Shown: positions 1 through 12,643 of the stretch, one piece after another
How positions within the stretch are numbered: the first letter of the stretch is position 1
Layout: each line of letters begins with the position of its first letter
Source of the DNA: Tanytarsus gracilentus
Lineage: Eukaryota; Arthropoda; Insecta; Diptera; Chironomidae
DNA: 64,000 bases
Reading direction: 5' to 3'
NCBI GenBank assembly: GCA_038502055.1
Contig: JAXRKN010000041.1
Span: 1,141,001 to 1,205,000 of the forward strand
Program-made: the position numbers and the translations under genes
Notes under the pieces: generated by a model
Seen by the model: only the letters and a program-made list of their open reading frames with translations
Databases searched by the model: none
What the model was told of the DNA's origin: nothing

Positions 1-480
1 TTGCATTAAATTTTGCCTACTGACATACCTATACAAATTAAAATCTAATGATTTATCCATTTTTGCTCTATCAGTGACAATTTATCAGTAAAACACCTCA
101 CTACATTCAAGCAGAGAAGAAAACAGAAGCAGTACATGACACAACAGAATTACACTCAAATCGTAGTTGAAACAAAATAATTCAACAACCAATCCAAGCG
201 CTTTATTGTGTCTCATATTTATACACTTGGGGAAATGAAATGTGTACATACAAATGATTTAAGTCACTCACTCTATGTCGAACATGTGAAGAGCTTCCAT
301 TATTAAATAAAAAAAAAGAGTTATTAAAAAATTACCTCACACACGACACAACAACAATCAAATGTATTCAAGTATATCTCAACTACTTCAGGTTTTTTTT
401 TCGGAAATCGTAATTGTTTTAATCAGTTCGACTCAGGTTGTCACCGTGACAAGTTCTCAAGTGTTGCAATTATTTAAAAA
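1..480. other. Upstream region / 5' UTR of the zinc-finger gene
   Basis: No gene was recognised here. It should hold the promoter and 5' untranslated region of the gene starting at 481, because an in-frame stop codon lies a few bases before that ATG. A short open frame begins at 362 but shows no recognisable protein. No TATA box or initiator could be assigned with confidence. Confidence 0.4.
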
Positions 481-3400
481 ATGGAGAATGAAATTATTGA
501 AGTGTGCGATGAGAGTGCGGATGAAAGCGAAGCACAAACCATTAATCAAAGTCAATCTGAACCTCCAAATTTTTCGCAACTTGTGTCGAGTTACTACCAA
601 ACGTTACTTAATTTAATGGAGAATGGACCGAGTATGTGAGCAATTTACAAAATAATTTTTAAAAAAATCAAATTGAAAGTTTTACGGATTTATAAATTAA
701 AAAGTTTTAGCGAGAGTTTTAGCAATTTCATTTTATATTTTTTTAAAACGAATGTCAAAAATTTCATCTTGAAATCCCATTAAACATTTTGAATTGATTT
801 TAAATTAATTTATTTTCACAAAATAATTTTATAGATTTAGAATCGTCGCCCGAACTAAGTCACTATATCTGGTCACAAATATTAATTATGCTTTCTACAA
901 TAATTTCATCACTCAACAACCACCCAAATTCAACTGAAAAAAAGACTCAAACACATGTTCCGATGAATGAAGGTAAGACTCAATAAAATTAAAACGTTTT
1001 GTGCAAATTTTAAATTAAGACAGTTTGAAAAAAAAATAATCTACCACAATTTTTTCTAAAGACTTTCCGCAACCACCCTACATTGTTGATGCAACCACCC
1101 CATTAAATCTCTCTTCTAAAGAGTTTAATATTTGGAGTCCCGCACGAATTTTAGAACAAGAATCATCAACAAGTAAAATACAAATAGAGAGCGCTAATAA
1201 TAACCGACGACTTTTACCTCAATTTAATCAACCCCAAATAAAGTCGACCGAAGACAGTTTGCTTAAAATCAAGAAAGAAAATGAAGCGAAGGATGAACAG
1301 CAAAAAATTTTTCCGGTAAGACGAATTTTCTTGACCTTTCCTTAGAATTTAACGCGACATAAAAAATATGAAGGAAAATCTTTTACAACTAATGCGAAGC
1401 GAAATTTACCTTTAGGATTACGAAGGAGATTTTGACCGAACCTGATAAAATTAAATTTTAATAATTCATAATGAGTTTTCTAATTTTTTTGTCAGTGTAG
1501 TCAGAACAAAGATTTTAATCTTGATAAAAAATTTCATTTTATAACTTTTTGACACTTTACTCAACATGTTGCAAAAATTTGAAAAATTGATCATAAAATT
1601 TTAAAAATTAATATAGAAACCTAAATTTAGTTTCAAGTAAATAATTTTTTCATTTCTTCATCGAAGAATTGAACTTTCGAGCTATCATCAAATGCGTAAT
1701 TAAAAAAATAATTCAACAAAAGAAACATCTGGAATTAAATTTTGTGAAATTTATCAAAGCTTTTAAATGGCAATAACTGAGTGAAAAAATATTTTTAATT
1801 CATTATCCGACCTTAGCATAATTACTCTTAATTTAGTTAAATCGTTTTATATTCCTGGATGGTACACGCAAAACCGTTGGTGACGAGATTTAAATATTAG
1901 TTTACTTTTTGAATACAATTGCGTATAGAAAATACTTTAACGACGAGATAAAAATTTATTTGTATGGATTTGTATGAGGACTTTTGATTTTTAACGGTAA
2001 CATTGGGAGGTGTCCCTGACAGGCAAAAATCAGGTCTCTATTTCGACGATAATTTAATGAACTTTGCAGATTTATTAAGTCCACAATTGTCTCCATGAAT
2101 GGTAAATGATATAATGTGAACAAATTATTGGATTTTTTTTTTTTAATTACAAAAAGTTTTTTTTTTTTTTTTTTTTCATTTTAAAATACATTTCGGCTAA
2201 TTTTGCATGTGAACGTCGTTCAATTTCTCAAAAATTTCTAATTTTGCGAGAATCCAATTTCAACAAAAAATGAAGTTGGCATAAACATTGTCGAAGTAGG
2301 GATTGATTCAAGTTACATGATTTTATTTTCATTTATTAAAGTCAGGATAAAAACTAAAATGCAGAAACATGTTAATTAAAGGTTCAAGTTTTAATAAGTT
2401 TAAAAAATATATCAACTCACAAAAAATTTGTTTATTTTATCATCCGGCAACTGGTCGTCATTGAAGGGACAATGCAATGTAACATCCGTAGGGAACGAAA
2501 TGATTCACAATTGTTTAAATACATTAAACTTTAAAGTTGATAAACTCTTTGTGAAGAATTTCTTAATTATCATACACACATAGTGCGACTATCGACAATA
2601 CATCACACTTAGATTTTTACTCCACATTATGTATTTGTGCCACTCACAGTATCACACAGACAAGTTTATTATTGCTACCGTACTTCGAGAGTTTGAGTGA
2701 AGAAACGCTCGCAACAAAAGAACAAAAAGAGCGTTGATTAATTGCTGTTGACACAAGTGACGAATGTGTCGAGGTTTGCTCGAGATTTCAACAATAAAAA
2801 GTCTCTCATCATGATATTCACCAAGAAGATGATGATAATAAGTAAGAATGATGATTATGAAGCTTCCTGAGAGTGATGAGAGTGACTTATGAATTTATTC
2901 TATGATTTCTCTCCCCCCACACTTGATATGTTACAAAAGGAGATTACAGTCTGAGTTTATTAAGCGGCAAGTGATGATAGAAATAATTAATGCCATACAT
3001 GTCATTGTTTCTTTCAAACAATGTTATTGTCATAACTCACAAGGTATATGAAATTTGCATCAAATGCAATTAATATTTTGAAGCTAAATTAACTCTTGTT
3101 AAAATTGATGAATGAATTGAAAATATCAAAAATTGAAATTTTCCACCGCATTTGCAAAAAAGTTAAAATCCTCAAAAATTAAGCGTGATTGAATTTTCTG
3201 TTGTGGGGTTAATGATAGTCTTTCTCCAACATTGAAATTAAGTTGTGTACAAAATGTGTAATCATTCAGTTAGAAATACATCGGTGAATATTTAATGGAA
3301 AATTGCATGCTATAGCTGTTAAAGAGAGTTCTCGAAGTAAATATGCAATTTACTGGAAAATTATATTGATGGAAATTGAGAACGCAAAGAACTGTAATTT

Positions 3401-5474
3401 TATCCTTTATTACAGTGATTTGAAATCAAAAGAAATTTAAATTACTTTATGACGTTTAATTTAAGTGTCGATATCAAAAAAATTATAAAAAGCCTTTAAA
3501 TTCAAATATATCTGAAAGCTGAAACGCGAAAAACTCAACAATAAAATAAATAAACATTTAAGATACTAGAAATTTTGTAGGCGGCAAGCCGCCCTATTTA
3601 TTTTCAAATAACATTCACTTAAATTTTATAGGCATGCCCTCAAAATTCTACCTAAGCTGATTAAAAAATTATATATTTATTAAAAGCATTTAAATTCCTA
3701 AATGATTAAGAATACTTTTACAAATGAGTCTCTTGACCACTTTAAATATAAAAACGTGAATATCACTAAATTATTCCCATTTTATCAATTAAAAGATTTT
3801 GTATGCGTTTAGTGTTTAAATGGCATTCACTACAATTAGAAATTACTGATGTGGGGGCGATAGTAAAATTATTTTATCGAACACGATTCACTAATTAAAA
3901 AGAAATGAATGCATAATAGAATCCTGATTGAATATCATGCTAATTAATTAGCATTTCTTTCAGAGTGAACTGTATGATAATGGTTTGATTTTTTATCATC
4001 AAACTCATTTAAATGACTGAAAATCAATATCCATAGCGGTGGCAATCACGTTCTTTAAAATATTCACGACCCGCGCAATCTCTTAAAGTGAATATTGAGC
4101 TTAATTCTCTCATGAATTGACGATCCTTATCACACTTTTTGCTAGGTCGCTTCACAAATACATGTAGACAGTACCGACATACATCATTATAATTGAAATG
4201 AATTAAATTTTCTGCCACGGAGGGCGATGAATATGAATTTGAATTGAAACGATGTTGAATGAGAGGAAAAACTTTGTGTATGTGTCGCTCTACGCCATTG
4301 ACATGTCGGTTTAATTAAATTAATTTGGTTTTGATATTCATTTGAGGGAATTTTGAAGTGAAAATCGATTTTATGACACGCTTTATTTTTGTTTTAGACT
4401 GTGAAATTACTAAAAAAATTTAATGAGGTACTTCATTAAAATTAATCGAAATTTTGGTTGGAATTAGTTCAAAATTGTTGTAATTATTTATTAGTTGTAA
4501 AAAAAATTTTGTAATTGAAACCAATAATTTTTTCTCGATAAATTGGTATCAAAAAAATGCCATAAAATTTTTGAGAATATTCACTTTCGCCTGAAGTATT
4601 TTAACAGTCACAATACCACAACGACTGACTAAAAGTTTAACACAATAAGTCCCTCGATTTCCATCACAATTGAATTGTTATCTGTCTCTCTTTCTCTTTC
4701 TCTATTTACCTTTTTCATTTACAATTCTGTTTTGCTCTCAATACTATTTTTTCAGTGTCTCCAGTGTGGCAAGGAGTTCAAGAGAGCATCAACATTATCA
4801 ACACATATGATGATTCACAGGTATTTGTACAACACCCCAATTGTTTGACTTTTGCAATGAAACTCAAATATTTATACAGCAATGTGCGCCCATTTGAATG
4901 TCCTTATAGCCAATGTGGCAAGAGATTTCATCAGAAGTCGGATATGAAGAAGCATGTCTATACACATACGGGTAAATTAGCTTTTTTTCATTAGCATCCT
5001 CAACGTTTGAAAGTTTAGAGAGATGATGAAGTGAAAGGGATGGAAACATTCTTGAAATTCAAGCTATGTTTTTCAATATTTTACCGAAACAAAATTTATA
5101 AATTTGTATCAAAAAATTTTTGGCCAGTTTAGAAAAAAATAATTTTCATCCCTTTTCAATTTTTTCCACTTTTAATATAATTTTTTTTTATCGTAGGCGA
5201 GAAGCCTTATAAATGCACCATCTGCCTGAAATGCTTTTCACAGAGCTCGAACTTGTAAGTATATATGAACAAAATATTTTCCCATGGGCATCATAATAAA
5301 TTCACAGATTTTTCTCTTATTTCTCTTTAAATTGAAAATAAAAACAGAATTACACATCAAAGAAAACATTTTGCGAGCTTCAAGCCATTCGCATGTGTCC
5401 AGTGTGATAAGAGCTTTCAAAGAAAAGTCGACCTCAAGCGACATCAAGAGAGTGTCCATAATCATTTCATCTGA
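481..5474 (+). CDS. Senseless/GFI1-like C2H2 zinc-finger transcription factor
   Basis: Seven exons join in phase: 481-631, 835-972, 1062-1315, 4756-4820, 4880-4971, 5197-5254, 5348-5474, giving 294 residues. Every intron is GT-AG, and a stop lies in frame just upstream of ATG 481. The C-terminal 113 residues are four C2H2 fingers: C182/C185-H198/H202, C210/C215-H228/H232, C240/C243-H256/H260, C269/C272-H285/H290. Signature strings FKRASTLSTH, KRFHQKSDMKKH, FSQSSNLITH and SFQRKVDLKRH are those of the Senseless/GFI1 family, nuclear DNA-binding repressors or activators used in sensory-organ development in flies. Residues 110-114 read PLNLS, close to the CtBP co-repressor motif PxDLS (inference). 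Oddities: finger 2 has four rather than two residues between its cysteines, and the finger 3-4 linker is FASFKPF where the family usually has TGYKPF. The protein is short compared with fly Senseless, so it may be senseless, senseless-2 or a lineage paralogue. The N-terminal exons are supported by phase and splice sites rather than by homology. Confidence 0.85.
1316..4755 (+). other. Large intron 3 of the zinc-finger gene
   Basis: This 3.4 kb GT-AG intron lies between the N-terminal exons and the first finger exon, with phase 0 at both ends. It is AT-rich and contains a dispersed repeat copy (1871-2024), T-runs around 2130-2180 and no exon that I could recognise. A short minus-strand open frame at 4024-4218 has somewhat richer GC content but no clear match. 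Confidence 0.6.
1871..2024 (+). repeat. Dispersed repeat, copy 1 (pair with 40180-40318)
   Basis: This stretch and 40180-40318 share an ordered series of words: aaccgttggtgacga at the start, then atttaaatat, ttatagaaaatac-like, a tgtatg run, gatttttgatttttaacggtaa-like, and tgtccct...cagg at the end. They are about 38 kb apart in the same orientation, so this is an old dispersed repeat family of about 140-155 bp. No coding capacity and no clear terminal repeats were seen. Confidence 0.6.
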
Positions 5475-6847
5475 TACGTGCTTGATTGCCTAACATGTTC
5501 TGCGTATACTTATTTTCATTTTATAATCATAAATTATTGATGTCATGAAAAGAGGGAGCGAGAGTGAGTGGGGTAAAATATTTTCAAATGAAGCGAAACT
5601 GGGTCAACATTTTTTTGTGAAAAAAGGATTTGCACACAAAATAAAAACGAGCGGCCTCTCCCTTAAATGTATTTGGTTTGAAAATGTGCGCTAAAAATCG
5701 AAAAAATATTTAATTTTCCGAACAATTACTTTTCTCATGCTCGTCTCTCCAGTGCTCCATATTATTATGTTGTGTATGTTCAAGCTATGAGCACGGTAAA
5801 TATGCTTTTTGAAAGCGATTTAATGCCATTTTATTGTTTTTATAGATTCAAAATAAATATATTTGAATTTTTTGAGCAGGGGTTGAAATTGAAACAATAA
5901 AATTCTACTTAAAATTTCGGTTATGCATCAGCCCCACAAAGAATTTCTGGAGAAAATATTTTTTCTGCAGAATTTCTGGAGAACGTTTTCTGTGAAATTC
6001 AGCAACTTAATTTTTAATGAAGCTTTTTTAGTGTGATAATTAGAACTTACGATAAAATCCTCACTAAAAATTAAGTTACGGAAATACACACAAATTTTAG
6101 AGAAAAAATATTCTCCAGAAATTCTGTATGATGGCTGACCAACCGCCTAAAATTTCAAAAACTTATAAATTTTAACTTTTAAATCAAATTGTCTAAAGCC
6201 TTATTTGTAATGTTCTCCCTAGGCTGATCACTTTTCATTCACTTTTTTCTGTAAATTTTGTTCTCGCTTCCTTTCGGCTGAATTGAAGCCATACATCATA
6301 CATAAAATAAAATGCATGCACAGCAACTCGCAAAATTTTTCATATGCACATTTTTTTACCCAATTTTTTTATTCTTATTCATAATTTATGTCTTGTTTTA
6401 TGGGCGAAACTCATTATGTTCGATCCGTATGCGCTGGCGTGTGAATATTATTTCGTTAAATAATAACTCCGATATGCTCCCTTTTTTAGTCCCAAAAAAT
6501 TTTATCGCAATATGTTGATAAACACTAGCGAATGTGTATGGACATGCATAAAATTATTGCCGAAAAAATTGATAATTGTAGAATAATGTTATGTAAATAA
6601 TGGGCTTTATACAAAAATTATAATATTTGAATTCCGATTATATGGAATTTTGCTGTCTTATTTCTAAAATGCATCGCAGATCATGACCAATTTTCGATAT
6701 TATTTGCCATTGTTGCCACAAAACAAAAGAGCTCAAAATTAAGCTCAAATTGATGTCAAAAAAATATTCTAATGCTGGTAAAAAATTAATTTGAGCACTT
6801 TTATTTTAAAAAAAATTGGTCCTTTTTAATATCTAAGATGACTTTTT
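5475..6847. other. 3' flank of the zinc-finger gene, no gene seen
   Basis: AT-rich DNA after the stop codon at 5474. An AATAAA-type signal occurs near 5640 and could polyadenylate the upstream gene. A GAATTTCTGGAGAA word recurs directly near 5940-5950 and 5967-5990, with related inverted words near 6085-6125. No coding exon was recognised. Confidence 0.4.
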
Positions 6848-7436
6848 AGCGTAACCCAACAAAGTTGTGGTAACGCTTATATACTCATCTTTCCGTCTGT
6901 CCGTCTGTTCCATCGAGATCTTGGCCCCTGGACCAGCTAGAGACTTCTAGTTTTCGCCAGATGGTAGCTCTTAGGGTCTATATTAGCCCATTTTAGGAAT
7001 TTTTCGAGTCATGACCATAGGTCGTGCCATGGACCGCCATAATGTCCATTTTTCATACAAATTTTCTCTTATGTGGCTTCATGGGTAATGTTGAACTCGT
7101 AATTTGACCAGGAATTGATTGGCATTGATTGTTTGGTAGGTGATTGAATCATGATTTTTGGTCGTGACCATAGGTCGTGCCACGGACAGCCGAAATGTCC
7201 ATTTTTCAGAATATGGTTATGGGTTCGTTGCTCGTGATCGCAGGAATCGATTGATATAGACGATTTTTGAGGAATGTCCATCATGGCCGGCCAGCAGTGA
7301 CACGGACAGCCAAAATGTCCATTTTTCAGATCTATGGCTTCATGTATCTCGTTGAACTCGTCTTTTGATGCCGAGTAGTATGGAATAGATCCGAGGTACT
7401 TAGGACTTAGGTTCTTAAAGCCTAGAGTCAAATATA
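6848..7436 (-). mobile_element. Non-autonomous dispersed element, inverted copy
   Basis: The left edge reads agcgtaaccca...gttgtggtaacgc, the reverse complement of the right edge of the copies at 45516-45942 and 59643-60432. Inside are shared words: a tccgtctgtccgtctg run, gacttctagttttcgccaga, aggaatttttcgagtcatgac-like text, and two repeats of a module with 'aaatgtccatttttcaga' that also makes up the 120-bp tandem repeat at 53.4-54.0 kb. There is no long protein; the 120-residue minus-strand frame here only reads through these repeats. It is best described as a short non-autonomous DNA-transposon derivative. The right boundary near 7436 is approximate. Confidence 0.6.
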
Positions 7437-10400
7437 GGTCGTAAAGTCAAATTTTCAAAATTTTATCTGCTAAACTTATTTTAAAGCTATAACTGTTTCG
7501 ATTAACCAAAATGTCCGGATTGACTTAAACTGATTTTTTATGCACTCGATTTTCAAATACTGATCTGATGAGTTGAGTTACGCGGCAATACCCACGAGTG
7601 TGTTTTGAAACATTTTTTATTTTTCAAATGAATATCAGTTTTATGTTCAAGTTACAACCATATTTAAAAAATCTATTTATAACTTTTACTCAAGTGTTCA
7701 TTTTGTATCCAATTTCACCAATCAAATAGAAATTTGAATAAATGAAGAGGAGGAGATTTAAAGGGCATGTCCGGAAAAAGAAATAAATAAATTCAAATTA
7801 ATATTAATTACAAATCCAAAAAAATATCATTCGCTTTATGGTTCTGTTTGGTAAACAAATAAATAAATAAATAAATAAACAAAATTTCTTCGAGATATAT
7901 GAACGTTATACACACTCATGACGTGTAAGTATGGAGCAACATCATCATGAGAAATGAAAATTTGTTGATTTTACTGTTGAAATGGGAATTCAACATATAG
8001 CGAGATGATGTTATGGAAATGGCAATCTACCTTTAAGAACACAAACTTTCTTTTTATTTAAGCTTTCCATGGAAACAGTTTTCTTCAGTTAGTTTTATTT
8101 GTTCTTAAAATTACATGAGCTTTGAATATTTAAATCCAAACCATAAAATATTGCTCCACGTGGCTTTTAAAGTATGATTTAAAAACTTTTAATCTCAATG
8201 TTTAACCAAAATGTTTATTGATAAAATTTTATTCCATTTTGTAGTTTTAAAATTTTTTAAAATAATAAAAATCCAACATATAATATTTGTGATTGACCCT
8301 TGATTTTATCCAGCTTTTGTGGACATTTGCAATAAACTTTTTATATTTTCAGAATAGTAAAATGTGAAAGTTTTAAGCTCCATTTTCTTGAGTAAATTTT
8401 TAAAATGAAAACTTTATTAATTAAATTTAAATTTTTCTTGCTGTACTGTTTTATTAAACATTTCTAAATGCTACCTTATAAATGAAGATTGAGAGTGAGA
8501 CAAAAATTGAAGTTTTGAAATGTGCTAATTAAGTTCCTGGAATTATTTCCTTAGCAGAAAATTTAAATTATTTTAAAAAGTTTTTTCACAACAGTAAAAA
8601 AATTTCAATGTGACTAAGGAAATTAATTTTCATGCCATCACACGCATTGAGTCACGTGAAAACTGTCTTCGTGAAAAATTTACCAATTACTCCCATTGGC
8701 GTTATCATCCCTTCGCCCTTCAATGTACCTTCGCATGTAAAAGTTACTCGAGAAAAATGCTATAAAAATTGTTCCATCTGCTCAGTTTATTCGATATTTT
8801 CAAAAGCTTTAGCGATGTGATGTAAGAAAAAAGAGTAAAAGGGATTTATATTTAAGCTTTTTATATGTTGATTGTTGAAAAATCATAGACCTTCTTATAG
8901 AAGATTTTTTCACCCCCTTTCGTCTCCACTTTACGCCATCATATGTCGCTTATAAAAGGGTAAAAAATTAAATTTTCGTTACAGAATCATTTCTTATCAT
9001 GATTGTTTTATAGACGTGTTTATGTCTTATCATTAAATAAAGCATTAAAGAAAACAGTGACGACATATTTTAAAAAATTAAAGCAGTGGAAATTTTGAAA
9101 AGAGAAAGCAAAAAATACTTCAATAACACCTAAACATATTTTTAAAAAAATTTTAATAGACCAGAATTTTTTTTCATAGAGCTAAACGCCTTTAAAATTT
9201 ATTCATTGACAGCATCAATTGATGATTACAAAGAAGGGGGAATAAATCAAAAGTCAAACGAGTGAAAATTTTCTCCCTTATCGCATCAAGACTCAAGAGT
9301 GATCTGTCAATTTTTCCATTAACCTCCACACGAAAATGTTTGCAACATTCGCTTCAGTGTGGAAAGCTTCAAATTTTTTCTAATGAGTCATCGCAAGTAA
9401 TTTTTCATTTTCCTCTGTTGAAAGAATTATAAGATGTGATGGAAAAACTTTTCAGTTAAAAAAATCGAGAGATGAATCTCAACACGGTTGTGAGTAATTT
9501 GAGAAAAATTATATGAAAAATTGAAGGTTAAAATTTGATTTTTTCAATGATGAAACCTTTAAGAAATATTTTCCAAGTTCCTAATATTTCCACCCTCTCA
9601 CGAAAAAATTACGTTTTTTTTCATAATATATCTAATGAGCTCAACCCACCCACAGCTAAAATTTTCTTATTATTTTTTAATCTTATCCGCCAAATCTGGG
9701 AACCACCTCCCTTTACTTTACTCTGAGTATCTTCATTGAGATCAATTTTTTGATTAACGATTTTTTTTGCGCTTACACACGATGTGCATTTTTCTTGTGT
9801 TTATCTTTTTTTCTGTTATAGTCACCCTTGAACCATCCACAACCTATTTTACACACTCTCGACATGACATGAAGCTGAAGAAGTGTTCATCAGTTAACTG
9901 AATTTTAGAACTTAATCCTTCCCTTTAGGGCTGTATGCAATAAAACCAATTGTTAAATTCTTGATTCTATAACTTTAGCTTTAATATGAATGTGACTTTT
10001 ATCATTTTCAGCAAGCTCTAAATTTATTTACTGACAAAACTTTATTTCTTACTTCTTTTCAATGCAACCTGCTAAAAAGTGTTTTTTTTTAAGAAATATT
10101 TTATTATGATTGTTAAACTAACTTTTATATATGGGACACTGGAAAAATCGTTAAACTTTAAATTATGCAACTTTTTTCTTAAGTTTTCCCAACCTTTGCA
10201 ATGTTCATAAGAGAACAAAAAAAATTAGAATATTTAATTTCTGACCTTCGGTGTATGTGTGAATGGAGAGGCTGAAAGATAAGTGATAAAAGAGAAGTTG
10301 AATCATATATGTTGAATGCCCTCCAATGATTTCTTCACATTATGCATATACTATGGAATTTCATTCTCAGCTCTCTTGGCTGATGTTGATGGCAAGAAAT

Positions 10401-11824
10401 TAAATATGCAAAATTTTCTGAGAATGCTGAAAAGAGGAGGATCTGCAAAGTGAACAAGAAGCAATTATGAAGAATTAAATCGTTTGCTTCGAAGTTCAAA
10501 TTTTTATTTAAACTTTATTTAAAAGACGTTTAGGACGCGAATGATAAGTCATATGATCTGAGAAAAACATTTCACATTAATTTTAGTGTATATGTAGATA
10601 TTAGTATTTTAAATAAAAGAGCTATTAACAATTTTTTCAGATGTCTTAATGGCTCTCCTAAATTATCTAATGAAAACGTCTCGAATCTTTTAAAGTAAAT
10701 TTAAAATTATTTTTATAATGCATAAAAATAAAATTCAAAATGCCATAAAGCTTCTTTGGAAAAAAAGATCATCAAATTGAGCTTTTTATTGTCAGTCCAT
10801 GTACGGAAATCAACGTAAACAACTTTTCGAAATGTTCCCCAAGTTCGAAAAAAATTATCCAAAGAGATAGTTAGGAGAAAGTTTTAATCTTAAAAAATAC
10901 ATTAGGTTTAAAAAATTTATAGAAGAAAAAAGTCTTTAAAGAATTTAATGAAAAAATTACAACAACAATGCTACGTCCCAATTTCTTCTGAATAGTTTCA
11001 AGATAATGACATTGTGGTTTTCAAAACATTGAGAAAATTGTGCAAAACTTAGTTGTTTACATTGATGTCCGCACATGGTAGTCAGTATACTTTTCAATGT
11101 TAAATTGCAAAAAAAAATATGTTTTCCTTGAGGGGCTACAACAATCACAATTTCATTGCTCGAGTGAAAGAGCAACAAAAAAGTTTAAAACGGAGAAAAA
11201 TTTCTCTTTAAAATGAACACCAAAAAATTTTACTTGAAGAAGGAAAAATGAAGAAGCCTTAAAATCTATACTTTTCAAGAATGTGGCGGAAAATGTTTGA
11301 AACTTTTTTCTCTTCGCTCACTGAAGCTCACAAAACTTTATCAAGAATTTCCGTCCTCCTGGAAGAAATGCAAAAGATTTACCGCGTCATTAAAGGAATT
11401 TGTGCTGAGGGCTTAACTCTATCATAAGTAACAAGAGAAAATATTTTTCTTATAATTATTGTAATTTCACCTTTTACAGCGATGCCAAATAGGTAAGATG
11501 ATAAAGAGAAAATTGGAGAATTTCCATTTCAATAATCATTCTCGTATCTGCCTTAAATATTAGATTTTTAGATCCATGAGTATGTTTTTGCTCGAAACGA
11601 GGCGATGGATGAAGTGAAGAGTTAAAGAAGATTAAATCGGAAGTAAAGTTCAAAAATGAATTAAGGAAATACTTATTCGCACAATTCTTTATGGATAATT
11701 GACTAACCAAACATTGAGATATTTGAGATTTTTTTTTTTCACTATTATATTATGTAAATTAAATTAAAACAATTTTTGTTATCATTATTATACATGGCCA
11801 GGCCATAAAATAAAAATTATATTT
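7437..11824. other. Intergenic stretch, no gene seen
   Basis: AT-rich sequence with no exon I can support on either strand. It contains a short TAAA microsatellite (7857-7881). Several open frames of 60-80 codons occur but none shows recognisable composition or motifs. Confidence 0.4.
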
Positions 11825-11962
11825 TTGGATTCAAAAAAAAAAGAGAAGATAAAGGGTGTGAGGGAAGTACGGCGGAGAATTTCTCCATTTGGTCTGAATT
11901 TTGGATATTATTGTGACCTAATTGTGACTATTTGTGACGCACTCTCCATTTTTTTTGACACC

Positions 11963-12573
11963 CAATATTTTTTGAGTTTTGAGCATTTCAAAATTTTGAG
12001 CTTTCACCGCCGTACTTCACAAGAACTACGGCGGAGAATTTTTAAAAAACATACTTTTTCATGATGTTTTTATATTTTCTTATAGCATTTATTTTGACTA
12101 TTTTTGACATCCAAAAAGTTTTTGAATTCAAACGTTTGTCAAAAAAATATGATTTTTTAAAATATTGAAAATAAAAAAGCTCTTTTCACCACATGAATTG
12201 ATGAGAACTATGGCGGATATTTTCTCAAAAATGATTTTAGATGAAAAGCAAAAATGCTTATGGATCATAACTTTTTTGACTATTTGTGACGCGAAGAAAT
12301 TATTCAAATCCGAGGTTTGATTAAAAAGCTACAGTGATTTGAATGTCAAAATTATTTTGAGCTTTTTTTCATGCCTTCTAAAAAAAATTCAGGTAAAAAA
12401 TTCTGAAAATTAACCGTTATATTAATTTTGAAAATCTTCTATCAAAAATTTAATTTTTTGAATAAGTTAATATTAATTAAAGATAATAATTTCTTCAGAA
12501 TTTACTAACTTTAATTTTTAAATTAAATTAAATTTGAAAGTTAAGTTTTCACCATAAAATTATTTCTTAAAAT
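11963..12573 (+). repeat. Left arm of long inverted repeat
   Basis: This arm is the reverse complement of 12644-13255 over about 611 bases. Only a handful of differences were seen, for example gctacagtg against gctagagtg near 12334, and a small indel/substitution near 12033-12047. Within the arm and its left flank a degenerate unit recurs every 170-180 bases: TGACTATTTGTGACGC-like words near 11927, 12098 and 12279, each followed by text like ttcac...gaactacggcgga. No protein is apparent. Confidence 0.95.
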
Positions 12574-12643
12574 TTATGTTCTTTAGATAGCATATTGTTG
12601 ATGTAATTTTTTCATTATTTTTTTTTAAAAGTTTTTTAACAGC
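12574..12643. other. Loop of the inverted repeat
   Basis: A 70-base unpaired spacer between the two arms, starting ttatgttctttagatag. It is short relative to the arms, so a transcript crossing it would fold into a hairpin of about 610 base pairs. Confidence 0.9.

Noticed and set aside
4024..4218. Minus-strand frame with a CRYC...KKCDK pattern inside the large intron of the zinc-finger gene
   Set aside because: It looks loosely like a zinc-associated domain start but has no splice sites, no second half and no recognisable family; likely chance.
7069..7431. 120-codon minus-strand open frame
   Set aside because: It only translates the repeated module of a dispersed element; internal protein repeats follow the DNA repeats.
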